64,000 bases of DNA from Epiperipatus broadwayi (taxonomy: Eukaryota; Onychophora; Udeonychophora; Euonychophora; Peripatidae). Positions 23,201 through 36,827 of this stretch are shown here, in pieces. The stretch spans positions 7,773,922 to 7,837,921 of the forward strand of contig JAQFVV010000042.1 in the NCBI GenBank assembly GCA_028023455.1, in the 5' to 3' direction. The position numbers and the translations under genes are program-made. The notes beneath the pieces were generated by a model. That model did no database searches. It saw only the letters and a program-made list of their open reading frames with translations, and was not told where the DNA came from. How positions within the stretch are numbered: the first letter of the stretch is position 1; each line of letters opens with the position of its first letter.

Positions 23201-25171
23201 AATTTATCAAAATAATAATAATGCAAAATACTTAATCAAAAAATGAAATGTTTATATAAAGAAATTGAAATGAAAATAAGGAATTAAACTGGGTAAACTG
23301 AAACAGTCAATATTAATAATACACAATAATAATATAATAAAATCTTGACTACATATGTTTTCTATTTCATACCAAGTATTTGCAGCATAAGTTTTAAACT
23401 GGTTTATATTTAACTAAACACATACCTTTATTAAAATAGATAAACATATATTATAAGGATGCATCATTTGTAAACAGTTTACCACTTTTCGTATTTCATT
23501 ATGAAATGAAATCATGAAATTTTGTGATGAACATTGCAACACTTTAAGGTTCTGCAAATAATATATTCATCTTTGGTTTTCAATAATCATTTCAATAATA
23601 AATTAATAAAAATATAACATTGTTTTCAATTTTGAAATTTAACCAGTAGGTAAATGCACTAGACAGTTACACATTTTGTACCTAATGATTGAGTCATTAC
23701 TTGAGTTCCGGATTCTCAATAATGAGATTTTATGAAAATTTTTATTAAATGAAAATATTTTTATAAATATGAATCATGAAATAAATAAATTACTATACAG
23801 TTAGTTATTCAAAAGTCATGTTATGTTTAACACCCTGTAGCCAGATTGCTATTCAACTTATTCATCTGAATTGTTTTTTTGCACTTTACTCATTAGAGAA
23901 TCATCCAAGAAACTGTACAAGACTGCAAATCATTTTTTCATCACATTATTGACTTCAAATCAATTTTTTCATTTCAAAATTGAACAAAAAAATGTTTTAA
24001 CATTATGAAAAAATGAAGAGAAACAATGATTTCATTTTTGTTCATTAATATCAAACTAAACTATTAATTAGTAAAAAAAAAGTTAATTGTTATTTATTGA
24101 TTATTGTGGTTTCGTGCAGGGGACAGTGATGGACTCAAAACCTGAAGAATCATTTCAAGGCTCAAATTGTTAATTTTGATTCTCAGACATATATAATTTT
24201 CCTGGTTAATTATTTCTTATTTATTTATTTTAAATTACTCAAAATTTGATTTGAAATAAAATTTGCTTTATAATATGCAACATATGTTAATTTAATTATT
24301 TAGAGTCTCATGGACTAGATTAACTGCTAAAGACAGAAACTAGCGGAAGCAGCATCCTCTTACATCAGAGATACAAAACTATAATTGATAATATATTACT
24401 ATATATAGTCAATAAATTCGTAAGCATAGGCTTAATTAATGAGCTCATTTTTTCCTTTAATTTTTTATAGGTATATATATTTCAATATCAAAAGTAATCT
24501 ATTTGATTTATTACCCTAGTTATTCATGATTTATTTTTTTCTGTTTTTCTATTGGCATTAAAGTTACTTTGCATAGTTGTTATTTTTTGTTGTTTAATTA
24601 AATAAAACTGAAAATTTCGGATTTTCAGTTATTGATTATTGAAAAAAAAAAAGTAACAAATATTTATAAAAAAAGGAAAAAGAAATTAAGTTAACCAAAT
24701 ATTTATAATAAATCTGTTATATCAAAAAACATAATAATCTATTACATACATAATGATAAGATGAAGCAGTAGTAATAAGTAGTAATACCAAATGACGTAG
24801 ATCGCTAAAAATCCCAGCTGTAACTTGTTAATGAGCAACTAAAATGACCACTCATTAAAAAAAAAAACAAATTGTTAAAAATCTGGCAGAAAAGAGCAGC
24901 TGTAATAAAAAATACAGTATTCTGAAAAAATATTAATGATCATTTATTTATCAATGAAGTTACTGTGCATATTTAATGTATGTTAAAGAAAAAAGTTGCA
25001 TTTTATGAAATAGTTATGAACTTATTTAATGCGGGCGGGGGGGGGGGTAGAACTAGAATTTTTATTTATAGACAAACAATATTTTATTATGAATATATAT
25101 GGCAACTCTTTTATAAGATACCAATATATATGATTTCAGAATTAAATGTGGATAAAATAAAACTTATAAAC
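23201..25171. other. AT-rich DNA without recognisable gene
   Basis: No coding or RNA gene can be supported. A GC-containing patch at 23641-23720 is faintly tRNA-like but fails basic pairing. A poly-G run of about 11 bases lies at 25034-25046. The rest is AT-rich. Confidence 0.65.
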
Positions 25172-25184
25172 AGAAACAAGACAT

Positions 25185-25704
25185 AAACAGTGAGGATTGC
25201 CAATTCCTCTACAAGCTTTATGATAAATGCTTAGCCAGAGCCAGCACTTAAAATATCTCTGTCAGGAACCCCTCGCCAAACCCCTGACCATGGTTTTGTG
25301 CTTTGGCACTCCTCAGAGAGGTGGCAGGGTAGGTTCAGACACTAGATCTAAAAATGCCAACCCAAAGCTAAGCACTTAGCTAAAAGTTATCTATTGAGTG
25401 GAAAATCTGATAATTTTTAGCTAAGTAGAAAATCTGATAACTTTTAGCTAAGAGCTTAGCTTTGGGTTGGTATTTTTAGATCTAGTGTCTGAACCTACCC
25501 TGCCACCTCTCTGAGGAGTGCCCAAGCACGAAACCATGGTCAGGGGTTTGGGGAGGGGTTCCTGACAGAGATATTTTAAGTGCTGGCTCTGGCTAAGCAT
25601 TTATCATAAAGCTTGTAGAGGAATTGGCAATCCTCACTGTTTATAACTTACAGGTTTAAGAGATATGGTCACGTGATCTATGAATTGATCTATGACTCTT
25701 ATTT
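25185..25704 (+). mobile_element. Foldback element with 207-bp arms and 13-bp target duplication
   Basis: The left arm (25184-25390) and right arm (25438-25644) are nearly perfect inverted copies about a 47-bp spacer that itself repeats 'aaaatctgataa'. A 60-bp single-copy tail (25645-25704) follows the right arm and contains atggtcacgtgatct, like the tails of the hairpin family elsewhere in the window. Exact 13-bp repeats (agaaacaagacat) at 25172-25184 and 25705-25717 bracket the element. It has no coding capacity. The arms are clearly richer in G+C than the flanks. Confidence 0.85.
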
Positions 25705-25889
25705 AGAAACAAGACATGTTTAGTAAAAAAAAAAAAACTATTAATAATTGTTTATTTAATAGTAAATTTGCTCTGATTTAGTCAATATATGTTAAAAAGA
25801 ATAAAATCATAATCAAATGTATTTATTTTGTCTTTAGAAAAAAAGAACAACAATTTAGTCAACGCGAAGGCATAGGGGCCAGAGCTCCT

Positions 25890-27130
25890 TAGTAATGAAT
25901 AATTGCTGATGATATCTTCTTGTGCTCGAAAAGTAGGGAAGATATGAAGTTATACTGAAGACGTGCTCAAGGGTGGGTAAAGAGGTGGGAATTAAATTTA
26001 GTGAAGAAAAATCAAAAGTAATGATGATTAATATTGGGGAAAAAGAAGTCGAAGAATTTTTATTGGGGGATATAAAGTTAAGTGTGGTGAATAGATATAA
26101 TTAACTATTTGGGAATTGTCTTAAGTAATCAGAGAAATTGCTTGGATGAAGGGGAGAAAAAAATTGATAAGTGAAGCAAAGGAAAGAAAGGGACTGATAA
26201 AGAAATTAGCAGTGTTTTCATATAATAAATATGATGTAGTTTAGAATTGTATGGAAGGGAGTGGCTTTAGAAGGGTTAATTTACTGGTAATGATGCTTTA
26301 CGTGTTAGTAAAGAGGTGTTAGCTTACTTAAAGTAGGAAGATATGCATTAAATGCAGATGTGTGGATGGCAAAGGAGGCAGTTCAATGAGAAATGGGATG
26401 GTCAAGTTTTTTAGATGCAGAAAGCAAAATGAAAAAATCTTTGGTAGATTGCAATTTATGTATAGTAAGAGAATAGACAAAATAGTATTTAATCAAGTTA
26501 TGAGTAAAGGACAGGCAACAAGATGGATGAGAAAGGTAGTATTGTATGCAGAAGATTTGGATAAAGACTTAATGTCAGTATACTTGTACCAAAGATGGGA
26601 TGATTAGATTAGGAGAATTGTTGAATGTTATAGTGGCAAAGAATGGGATAGAAGAATAGATGCATTACTAAAAAATAGGGAATTGGAGAGATGGACAACT
26701 ATTGGAGAGAGTAACAAGAGTTTAAATATATATAAAAGTAAACACACTATTGGGTATGATTTAATTTATGATAATAGCAAGGAAAGTAGTTTACTGTTTA
26801 ATGTTTTAATAGAATCGTTAGCAACCAGGGAATATACACATAAATGGAAGAATGTGAGTGATTTAGTCTGCAAGTTATGTAAGGAAGGTATGGAAAATAT
26901 TAGGCATAATTGAATGTAAATGCTTACAAGCAGAAAGGGTACAAATAATGAAGTTGTGGGAGAATAAATATAAACGAAGTGATTATACAGAAAGTGGATT
27001 CTTGGTTTTTATATTGGGTTTGGAAAAAGATAAGAGGGATCTAGATATAAAGGTCATAGAGTTGACAAAGATGATGTTGTTGAAATGGGGTGGAGCAGAA
27101 TAGAGAATAATATGGGAAAAACTTAGAGTG
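25890..27130 (+). mobile_element. LINE relic, RT palm to C-terminal zinc region
   Basis: Across plus-strand frames one can read IADDIFLCSKSREDMKLY (RT motif C, ADD) and GIKFSEEKSKVM. LLGDIKLSVVNRYN and AKERKGLIKKLAVFSYNKYD follow. The tail has YDNSKESSLLFNVLIESLAT, then REYTHKWKNV, then CKLCKEGMENIRH, the C..C...E...H pattern of LINE zinc-binding tails. The pieces are in order but separated by stops. This is a third LINE lineage, distinct from those at 16666 and 21184. RT fingers and endonuclease are missing (5' truncation). Confidence 0.75.
26683..26913 (+). pseudogene. LINE C-terminal fragment with Cys-rich tail
   Basis: This 76-codon open stretch is the best preserved part of the LINE at 25890-27130. 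Its last third carries VCKLCKEGMENIRH, and the next frame continues with a run ending in a Cys, giving the CxxC...H...C spacing of RVT-associated zinc fingers. It has no independent start or function. Confidence 0.7.
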
Positions 27131-28884
27131 GGGAATGGAAAGAGAAGGTGGCTAACAGGTTTCTCTGAGGATAGTGGCTGAGAGATTCCTGACTTTGATA
27201 AAGGAGAAGCCATAGTGCATTGAATCTCATCGCAATAATAAATCTAGGAAGTATGGAGAACGATGTAACATTTGCGCACACACATATATACATCTGCAAG
27301 CAAAAATACGCTTTGTTTCTAAAATATTGCACAAAAAAAAATAAATTAACATATCTCTTGCTGACGAATAAATTATTTATTAATTAATGACTAAAAATAG
27401 AAAAAAAATGCATTTAATTACTTTGTATATAATTTATTAATGATTTAGTAAATTATAAATAAATGGATTAATGCTTTTTCTTTTAAATTTATTTTTAATG
27501 GATTGCATTTTTTAGTGAGTTGTAAAAGTTAAATCATCAGAGAAAATGTTACTCAAGTATTTGTTATAGTTTGTTTTACTGTTTTTCTTTTTGAAAGAAT
27601 GTAAGAATATGTAATTGATAGAATTAATTAAGTCAATGATGAAAGAATTATATGTGATATTGTACGTGGTTTTAATATTATTAAGAAAAACAAACATATT
27701 AAAGCATTTACATAATCTGTTTTAAATTGCATAATACATTTGCTTTAACGGCAAAATGGGGTGGGTGGCTCTAATTTTAAATTATTAGTTAATAAAGCAG
27801 ATGTCAATATTTTAATTAGTTTATTTTAAATATTATCTATTTTTATGGAAATTTATATGCATTAGTTATAGGGTTTGCATTTTATCAGTAAAATAAAATT
27901 TATGAATGATTTTTTATGAAACTTGTAGAGTTTGCAATCAGAAGATAAGATTTTCTAATGGCTTTATTGAATTCTTCAATTCCCTAATTGTATATCTAAT
28001 TTGTATAGTCATTAACCTTGAAAGATCAGGATTTGTCTTTAGCCATAAACATAAATCAAGATCTGCTAAAATTTCACTTAAAAGCAGATAAGTACAATGA
28101 CCATGAGCACCTCTGAATGAATACAGTTTAAATCCATTTGACTTTATTGTTAGATGTTTAAAAAAAGTTTGCTGGAGCCTTGCAGCAAGTCCATTTTTTA
28201 TACTATAATTCTTTATTGATTTGAAAGAGGTGTTGATTTGAAACATATTATATTGAAACTATGTCTTAGATTAATAACAAATCTGATATGCTTAACTTTG
28301 TATACATTTTTGTAAGATAATGTCTTCTGACCTCTCATGGAAAAATATACGACAAGCTATAAGGCTGGAAGTTGAATGTGCCACTAATATTTCTTAAGGT
28401 AATATTTAATTATACATCCGGAAATTTAGTGAGAATGCTTTTTTTTTTCAAACATGTGTGCTGTATTTAGCAGTAATTTTAAAGAAATTTGTTTTGGATC
28501 CCAAATAATATTATTCAGTTTTCCAAAAAAGTTGTTCTTAGAAATTATTTTAGATCTAACATTTTATAGACAAAAAAGATAATTTAGGCTATGGTTCAAA
28601 GTTATCCTTGAAATATATTTTAGTTTTTTATTGTAGTTATATTCAATTTGCAATATATTTTCCAGTTGATTAAATTTAAAGTTGAACATATTGTTATTGT
28701 AAGATTACGATAAAATGCATCTTTGAAATAAATGCTTTGTGAAACCAAGACATTATTATCAGCATAAATGAATTTCATATATTCTGTTTCTGTAAGATCA
28801 CTAATAAATATTTTAAAGTAGATGAATCTGTAGAAAGTTAGTAAAATGTAATACTTGCAACAATTAAAATCATTTGAATTTTTT
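27131..28884. other. AT-rich DNA without recognisable gene
   Basis: Openings of 60-100 codons on both strands overlap each other (for example 27906-28246) and have the composition of noise. No motif was recognised. Confidence 0.6.
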
Positions 28885-29110
28885 TTATTGGAGAGTTTTC
28901 TTATATTTCAGAATTTTAGAGATTTTTGAAAGAGACGATTTTGCCAAACTGTTATAACTTAAAGTTAGATCAATAAAAAGGACATGGATATTTAGTTTAT
29001 TTTGAAAGTTTTCTTGCATTATGAGTAAGTAAGGATACAACTTATCCATAGCAGTTCTATACTGGTGGAAATCCATCCTGCTATAAAGTTGCATGGTTCT
29101 TGACAATTGA
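28885..29110 (-). pseudogene. Decayed LINE reverse transcriptase fragment
   Basis: The 73-codon minus-strand frame contains FHQYRTAMDKLYPYLLIMQE and then LNIHVLFIDLTLSYNSLAKS. This fits the RT block 'FR.GRST.DQIFTLRQI.EK ... HILFIDFKQAYDS+.R'. The catalytic Asp is kept but surrounding residues are changed (LTLSYNS). No other RT motif is preserved nearby. It is a scrap of a LINE. Confidence 0.55.
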
Positions 29111-29139
29111 CAAATTTCGGTTTCTCTTTTAAAATACTT

Positions 29140-29905
29140 TTATCACACGACTTTAGCTTACATATCGTTGTTTTAGCAGCATACTTTTTCACCATCTCTG
29201 TTTCCTTTCCAGTGTAAGCTTTACTAAGTAATATAGTAGATGCCAGATGAGAGTTTTTAATAAATGACAATTATGTGTTATCCTATTCCAAATCCCAACT
29301 GTACGGTTCTAAGATTCAAAATTTCTCACTGATGAAACCATAAGCTTGAAACTAGTCTGGGAATATTGGATAGGAAGCACAGGATAAGAATTTATTAAAC
29401 ACTATTGTTTGATATCTATTATTACCTATTAAGGTCTATAGTAAATGACACAGAGATGGTGAAAAAGAAAGCTGCTAAAGCAACAACCTGTAAGCTGAAG
29501 TCATATGATAAAGTGATATTTTACTGATTTATATCAAATCCTGGCTGCAGGATAAGTGCTTATAGTTGTTGAAAAATTAAGGGCACTATAATATATAGAA
29601 ACTGAACTAGTTTCAGAACTATTTGACTATAGAGAGTTGTCTTAGATTGAAAACATTTATGTTTTTCAGTTTGGGTTGATAGATTGATAGTATAAAAGAT
29701 AGGTAAGTGATAATGATGGGGAATGAAGGTGTTTTAGATTCTGAAGTTTCAGGTGCACTGCTTCAAAATTCAAACTTCTCACTCATGTAAACCATAAATT
29801 TGAAACTACTCTGGGGATAAGAGATAGGATGGCACGTGTTAGGCATTTATTAAGCATTATCATGTTTACAGTAAGTGGAATAGATATGGTGAAAAAATAT
29901 AATGT
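29140..29905. repeat. Decayed foldback sequence related to the hairpin family
   Basis: About 29145-29210 and 29445-29520 are inverted copies (core acagagatggtgaaaaag...gctgctaaa). Between them, 29290-29400 resembles the central part of the element at 37481-38416 (ctcactgatga, gaaactagtctggg, atattggat). A second copy of that text lies at about 29640-29860 (cttagattgaaaacat, then actctgggga). The region looks like a rearranged, old member of the family. Ends and target duplications could not be fixed. Confidence 0.55.
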
Positions 29906-32900
29906 AGTAATAATATTATTTTTTGGATTATTGTTCGTTTTTTTTTAAAGTTTACTGACTATTATAGTTTTGCTTAGAATACTTTCTATATAAATAGTTT
30001 TAGTGAATAATTTTATCAACCATGCTCTGCTTTAAATTTTCAATTTTATTAGAAATTGTGAAAGTATGTTATTTGATCTTAGGGTATTTTTTCATTTTGT
30101 TATTTAATGGCAACTGTGAGTTCACCAATTGTCTATTTGATTTACTAGCTTTAAATTAGATGAACATTGGGAAAGAGAATATTAGAGTTCTATTCTCATT
30201 ATGCTTTTTTTGCTCTTGTCAATTTCGGGTTCTCATTAATAGAACTATTTCTACTCCTATTAAACCTATGAAAAATTAATCAAGATGGAAGTGTTATTTT
30301 TCTATGATCTTTCTCACAATTTTTTTTTTTTTGTATTATCAAAATATTTTATATGCTTATGAGAAAATTCTGGATTTTAAAAGATAAATATTGATTTAAC
30401 AAACATTTCTGTTTTTGTTTTAATGTCCAATGAATTGCTTTTACTATTCTCAAAGGATAAATCCTTTGAAAGCTGTTATATATTTGTTATATTTATTATA
30501 GAAAGAGGGAATAGATAAATTGTATTAATATTCTTTTCAAATTATCCAAAATATTAATTCCTGTCAGCTTTAATTATGGGAAATATGAATTTTAAGAGTG
30601 ATAAGACTTGATTTACATTGGCTAAGGGTGAAATCAACCCATTGTTAATATATCAATATGCAATGGTGAAGTTTTTTTTATTGAAAGAAAACATAAATCA
30701 GATGATATCTGTGGCTTTTTGTTCTAAAGGATATTCTTTTTTTTTTTGACATAATAAAATGTGTGCATATTGTTTTGATATATCCATTCTAAAAGCTAAT
30801 AATCCACTTTAAACTCATTTATATATATATATATCCTCAAAAGTTACTTTGAACATTGAAATAAGAAGTGAGCTTCCATGACCTCTATTATTTGAAGTTA
30901 TGGTGAAAGTTAGCTGTCTTTTCTATATTTTAGGCTCCAAGATAACACTGGAAACCTTGTTACTATTAATGCTTACTATAATTTCTTTATGTATTTCCTG
31001 ATCTTTATATATTAGAAATATTTTAAAGTTACCAGAGTCTTAGCTTGCATTTAGTCTCTTTTCTAATAGTAGATAAAGAACAATAAAACTGTGTTTGTTT
31101 GTTTTTTTTTTTTTTAAAAAAAATTGTATTAAGAGATGTAAATTGTAGGTCAGTCTTATAATTTGAAGAAGTGAAAACTATGATTTTATGTCATATTAAG
31201 ATTATTATTTACTTTATTTATCTTTTGTTTGCATCACATATAGCAACATTTTGGATAACCATTATCTTGCATAATTATATGAAAAGGAGGAATATGGATA
31301 CAAATCTGCAGTTACTGTTGAATATTTTGTCATACATTCAAAGTACAAAAATTATTTAAATATAGAAATGTAAAAAGTCTAGCGTTTTTTAAATTGATTA
31401 GCAATAAATTATGGTAGAGGACTATGCCAATTATTTATTTAAACTATTTTATGATTAGATTATAGCAAAAAAAAAGAATAAAATAACGTGTATAAGTTAT
31501 ATATATATATTTAGTAAATCTCAAATACATCTTGTTAATTTTATTAACGAGTCTAAAAATTAATTTTACTTTCTAAATATATACAATGCATATATGATGA
31601 CTATATGTATATACTTAATCAAATATGCATATGCATACACAAGTTCACATCAGATTGCATGCATGTAAATATAATTTCATTTTTATTATATAATAAAAAA
31701 TAGATAATACAAAATTAGCTTATTTAAATTTATTCCACTTGGATGTAATATTTTAAATTTGAAAATAAAAAAAGCATTCTGATTTCTTTCTACTGTAGAG
31801 CAAAGATTACTCATTTCTCCTCTCTTAAAGTTGAACTATTTAAAATGTTAAATTTATGATTTATAATTCTAATGTGTAGACTGTTCACTAATTCACTTAC
31901 ATAATGATTTAAGTATACCCTTGTCATTCTATTAAATGTAACAGTTTTTAGTTTTGCAAATGAGAATGTTGGGGATATATCATTTAATATAGTTGGTGAT
32001 CTTATCTTGGATTATTTTATAATTCTAATGCATTAGCATATAAGATGTTTTTACCTCTGCAAGTAAGCAATTTTTTCTGATCTTAATTTATTAGTAAGTT
32101 TAGTTTTAACTAGCTTAATCTTTAAATATTTTATGTCTTTGGCACACAACTTTAAATATGATATAAGTTATAATATGAAATTAATATTGGAAAATTTGCT
32201 ATTAAAAATGAGAATTAATGCTGGAGTCTCCAAGCTGATTTTTTGTTTTTATAGAGTAAAATCTTTTTTCTTTCAAATGTTATTAGTTTCATATTTGAAT
32301 TGTTTAGTCCTGGTGTAGCCCATATTTTAACATTTATTGTATATAAGTTTATTATCTGTTGCAGTTTCTGGTCATTCCATTTTTTTTAAATTTTCATTTA
32401 TTTGAATAGAAAGAGTTTCTGTGTTAAAGGATTGCATTGTAAAATGTATAAGATAATGCTATCCATGGACTAAGTATCCAGAGGAATGTGGCATCTGTTA
32501 CACCAATGGTGAAGGTTGTATTATATCATAATCATATTATTTAATTTTTACAGTTAGAGTATTAATACTGAACTGAATTTGACTTTTTCTTTTCAGGTAA
32601 GAATGATTAGTTATCTATTTACTGACTAGTATTGGAGAACTAGTTGTGGTGAAAAAAGGCAGTCTATCTGAAAGATAAATCCCAAGCCTAATTATGGCCT
32701 AAAAACATCTTAAGGCTTATTCTCATATTATAGGCATGGTAGATGGATACTTTAATCATAATTCTATAAGATCTTTCTGTATAATATATGTTTTTATTAA
32801 AATTATTTATGATTAAATTGCAGGATCATAAGTTAGGTATTTTTTAAAGTATAGATGTCTTTTGTTGTGCCTGAAAAATATTTACATAATTTGATATCAT

Positions 32901-34699
32901 TCTATGTCTTTTTTCCCTGCAAAAATATGTAAAATTACATTTAAAATATTTAATTTTTAAAAATTAGGTATATTAATTCTGTTACAATTATTTCATTTTG
33001 GCAATTGAAATATAGCATTTTTTTAAATTATATGAAAGGGTATGATGTTGGCTATCAGAACAACTTTCTTTGTGAATTTTTAGTTGACTGTAAAATTTAC
33101 TGAATTATTTTTAGGTATTAATAAAAAAATCAAATTTTATCAATGAGATCTTTTATTTTTAAAGTTTTAAATCATGTCTCAAAAATAATTTATTTATAGT
33201 CTTTTGTGTTTTATATGTTGGTATAAATTCCTGTGAATAAAAATACTAGAGCTTTGTTTCTATAATTTGTTACATTTTAAATTATTCCACAAAAGAAATA
33301 AACAAAAAGATTTTTTAAAAAAGTATCTTCAGAAAGAATCTGATAAATTTGTAAGTATTTCATTTCAAATATATATAGATGACTACATTGCTTATGAAGA
33401 AATTTGAAATCATAGTTATTGTGTAATATTATTATGAATGGCTAAAAATTTATTAAGATTACCATTTTAGTACATAGAAAAAGTAAGGAATAATGATTAG
33501 ACATGTTAAAAAAAAAACTTGTATTAATATTATATTTTTGACATATAGTATTGAAGAGAAAATACATACAAATGTAACATTTTTTAAATGTTTTTATAAA
33601 AAACTATCACTCTAAAAAGTTAAGAAGAAGCAATTGATTGGAATAACAGATTCTTAGTAGTGGTCATAACTGGTGTATGTGTATGTAACTTTCAATAGTT
33701 TCAGATAACTAACACATAATATTTGATTTTGAGCAATTTAGAGGTAGTTGTTTCTGTCTGATAAAATTTAAATAATGAATGAATGCTCTGTAAACAATAC
33801 TTTTATAATTAGTGAAGTTTATTTTGTTAATAATAAATATCATATACATATATATTATAAGAAATATAACTTATTGCACATTGTTAGCCGAAATTCAAAT
33901 ATAAAATATTATTGACACCAAATATTATCTTAGTTTCAGCAATACTCCAGTATGAAACAAACAATTCAATTATTAATAGTATGATAAAGAGGAAAATTAT
34001 TATCTACAATTTTTACAACAGTAAAAATAATTTTTATATATATAATATTCTTGTAACTTAATAAAATTCATTTTATAGAACTTTATCATTGAGAACTCAT
34101 TGTACAGACATTGATTCAACTACTGAAATTTGAAAATGATTTCCCATTTATTATTGAAATGAATTTGAAAATAGATTTTGAGTATACTATATGTTGAACT
34201 TCTTAATAATAATAGTTATAACATTGCATTTGCTTTCACAAAATTTTATATAACTCCATTGCTTGTGTATTTACATTGAAAAAGCTGTGACTATGACAAT
34301 TCTGCAATGTTTATTACTGGATCTCATGATAATTATAATTACCAAAGATGAAAGAATGAAATCTATTAGAACCAATTATCGTAAATGAATGGCCAATGAG
34401 AAATATTAATGGAAATTACAAAGATTGTAGCAGTAAACAATAAAAAACAAAAGAATCAATGCTATACAAATGAACAGGTATTTGAGTATTCCTGCATCTA
34501 TCAAACCCTCCACTGTGACCTTCAAATGAAAATGATGATAGATGTCTGTTGTAAATTTTACTATGCAGAAAACAGTTGTGACCTGAGCACAAAACTAGAC
34601 TGTGAATACTATTTCTGTAGTATTATTATGCAAAGTGGGGTCTGGTTTTAATTTACTTTTAGCATTTTGTAGAGGGATGTAATCATAAGCATATGACCA
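29906..34699. other. AT-rich DNA without recognisable gene
   Basis: No supported gene, RNA or clear repeat family. A TA run lies at 30822-30833 and poly-A/T tracts are common. Two stretches, near 32450-32520 and 32600-32740, are a little richer in G+C, but their frames are short and unmatched. Confidence 0.65.
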
Positions 34700-35080
34700 A
34701 AGACAAGTAAAAAATATGTATATTCACCAACCTTTTGTGTTGAACCTGCACTCATCAGTTGACCCAATCATCAATCTTTTACACATATCTTTATCATTGT
34801 TCAGTATATATAGATAGCAAATCTTGAGGATCATATATCTTTTTCACATGTCTTTAGTTATATATTTATAATTATATCTCTCTACAAGGTGTTAAAAGTG
34901 GATGCACAATGATAAGAATATGTATAAGAGATTATGGTCTGGAGCAACTGATGAATGCTGGTTCAGCATAAAATGTGCATCTTGGGAATCATATCTTTTT
35001 CATACATCTTTGGTCATATATTTATGGTTACATCCTTCTATAAGGTGTTAAAAGTTTATAGAAAGCATCTCTACCTTGCA
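34700..35080. repeat. Foldback family 2, partial copy
   Basis: The stretch at 34803-34875 (gatagcaaatcttgagga, then atatctttttcacatg) and 34920-35055 (gctggttcagcataaaat, then atatctttttcatacat) are near-direct copies of one another. The flanks at 34730-34770 are inverted relative to 34935-34975. The same words occur in the longer element at 62972-63616 (gatagcaaatctt, gagcacaaaatatgtat, actttttcaca). Ends are not clear. Confidence 0.6.
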
Positions 35081-36827
35081 TGATAGTGATGTAGTGAAAA
35101 ATACATTATAGAAATATTATTCATTTTTGGATAATCTCTAATCTAATGAATCCCTAATAAAAAATTATTAATAGACAGTTGATAACTAGAAGTTGTTGTA
35201 TGAGCAGACAAATCATTCCCAACATTAGAAGTGTTTATTTCTGACAATCAATAAATGGGGCCTATCAACCAGAGAACCACCTCAAAGATAAAAAGCATGA
35301 CAATAGAAATGATAATAATTTGGATAGCAGTACTATGATATTCTGTTGGTTCAGTCATTCTGTAGAGACACATTACAATAATTTGAACCTTTTATAAAAC
35401 AGCTTCATCGCCTGTGTTAAAATCTTATTTTTAGGCAACACTGTATTTTATAAGATGATAATGTTAGTTTAAAGATCATGAATATAACATATCGCCATGA
35501 CTTTTCCAATATAATTTAATCATTATTAAACATTGGATAGTCATTCTTGATCAGGTAAAGAGTTATTATTTTTCATTGACATTTCAGAATTTGAACTTTT
35601 TTTATGATGTTTTGAGTTTTTTTTTTTTTTTAAGACTATTCAAATATTATATGATTTTATTCTGCATAAATTATTCTTTATATATATATATATATAGTTC
35701 TATTAATGTAATTGCATTTTATTTTGGACATTTTTATGATTTAGATTATAAGCAGCTCTTGATGTAAGTGATGGCTTTACTAGACTATATTATTAAAAAT
35801 GTCCTTTGTCCAATCTTTGAATATATTTTTTTGTCATAATAAATTAATTGTGTGTTTAATTATTCTTTAATTTTCAAAATATCAAAAATTCTTTTGTTAT
35901 AAATGGCACTATGATCTTGAAATTTAAAACATTAAATTTAGAAGAAAAAAAAGATAAAAATTAGGATAGGATTAATAATTTATACAGAAATAAAAATAAA
36001 AAAGATTTAATTACTTTTTATAAACATCTATTTTACAAACATTTAAAGATTATCTATATATTTCCTTTTTCAACTTTAGGGAGGCTATTTAAAAACTGTT
36101 TACTTCTTTCTCCTTTTTTAAAGACATGTTCTTCAGATAAATATTTATCACTTAGCCGATTAAATTTTCATCGTGTTTACCGTCATAAAACAATATTTCT
36201 TTTCATGCAGTGATTATATTTGAATGGGGGAAAAAATGAATTTATGATTATTAATTGTAAAAGTTGAATAGGTCTATAAATAAAATGTTAAAATTTATAA
36301 TTGACATATAATCTTGATTTATTTTAAATGTGTCTATAAATATTTCCTAACTTTATGGATTAAAAAATGAAATATTTTCAACTATTTTGAATTATTTCAA
36401 AACCATTTTTTTTGTTAACATATTTGAGTGCTTGCAAGAATGTACATACACACACGCACAAGTATATCAAGTAAATAAGTCTTAAATATCCATTGCAGGA
36501 TAGAGGTCTTTACAGATTCCTTTACAAAGGAATTGTACGAAGAAAACAAGATTCACCAGGCTAATAAATTACTAGATTTTTTCCTTTACTTTCTATCACT
36601 AAGGTATCTATTAACTGATCAATAAGTTAAAGGCTAACTGGGATAGCTATTTAAAATAAAAATTGTATTTATTTGGCATATTTTTATTAACTTGAAATTT
36701 TTTTTAAATTTCTCTCAAATTTGAAACCTAGGTCATGTGATGGGCATGTATCCATCGATAGATATGTATGCATGAATATTTACATTGAATAATATAAAAC
36801 AGTAATCAAAGAAATACATATATTAAC
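35081..36827. other. AT-rich DNA without recognisable gene
   Basis: Nothing beyond homopolymer tracts and a TA run near 35681-35696 could be supported. Confidence 0.65.

Noticed and set aside
23641-23720. tRNA-like stretch (agtaggtaaatgcactag ... gagttccggattctc)
   Set aside because: Faint box-A/B resemblance only. Stems do not pair and no second copy was seen in the window, so I do not call a tRNA or SINE.
27938-28246. 102-codon minus-strand ORF overlapping a plus-strand ORF
   Set aside because: Composition is typical of AT-rich noise, with no motif and no repeat support.
34409-34651. 80-codon Cys-containing plus-strand ORF
   Set aside because: Several Cys residues suggested a small secreted protein, but there is no signal peptide, no regular spacing and no support from the neighbourhood.
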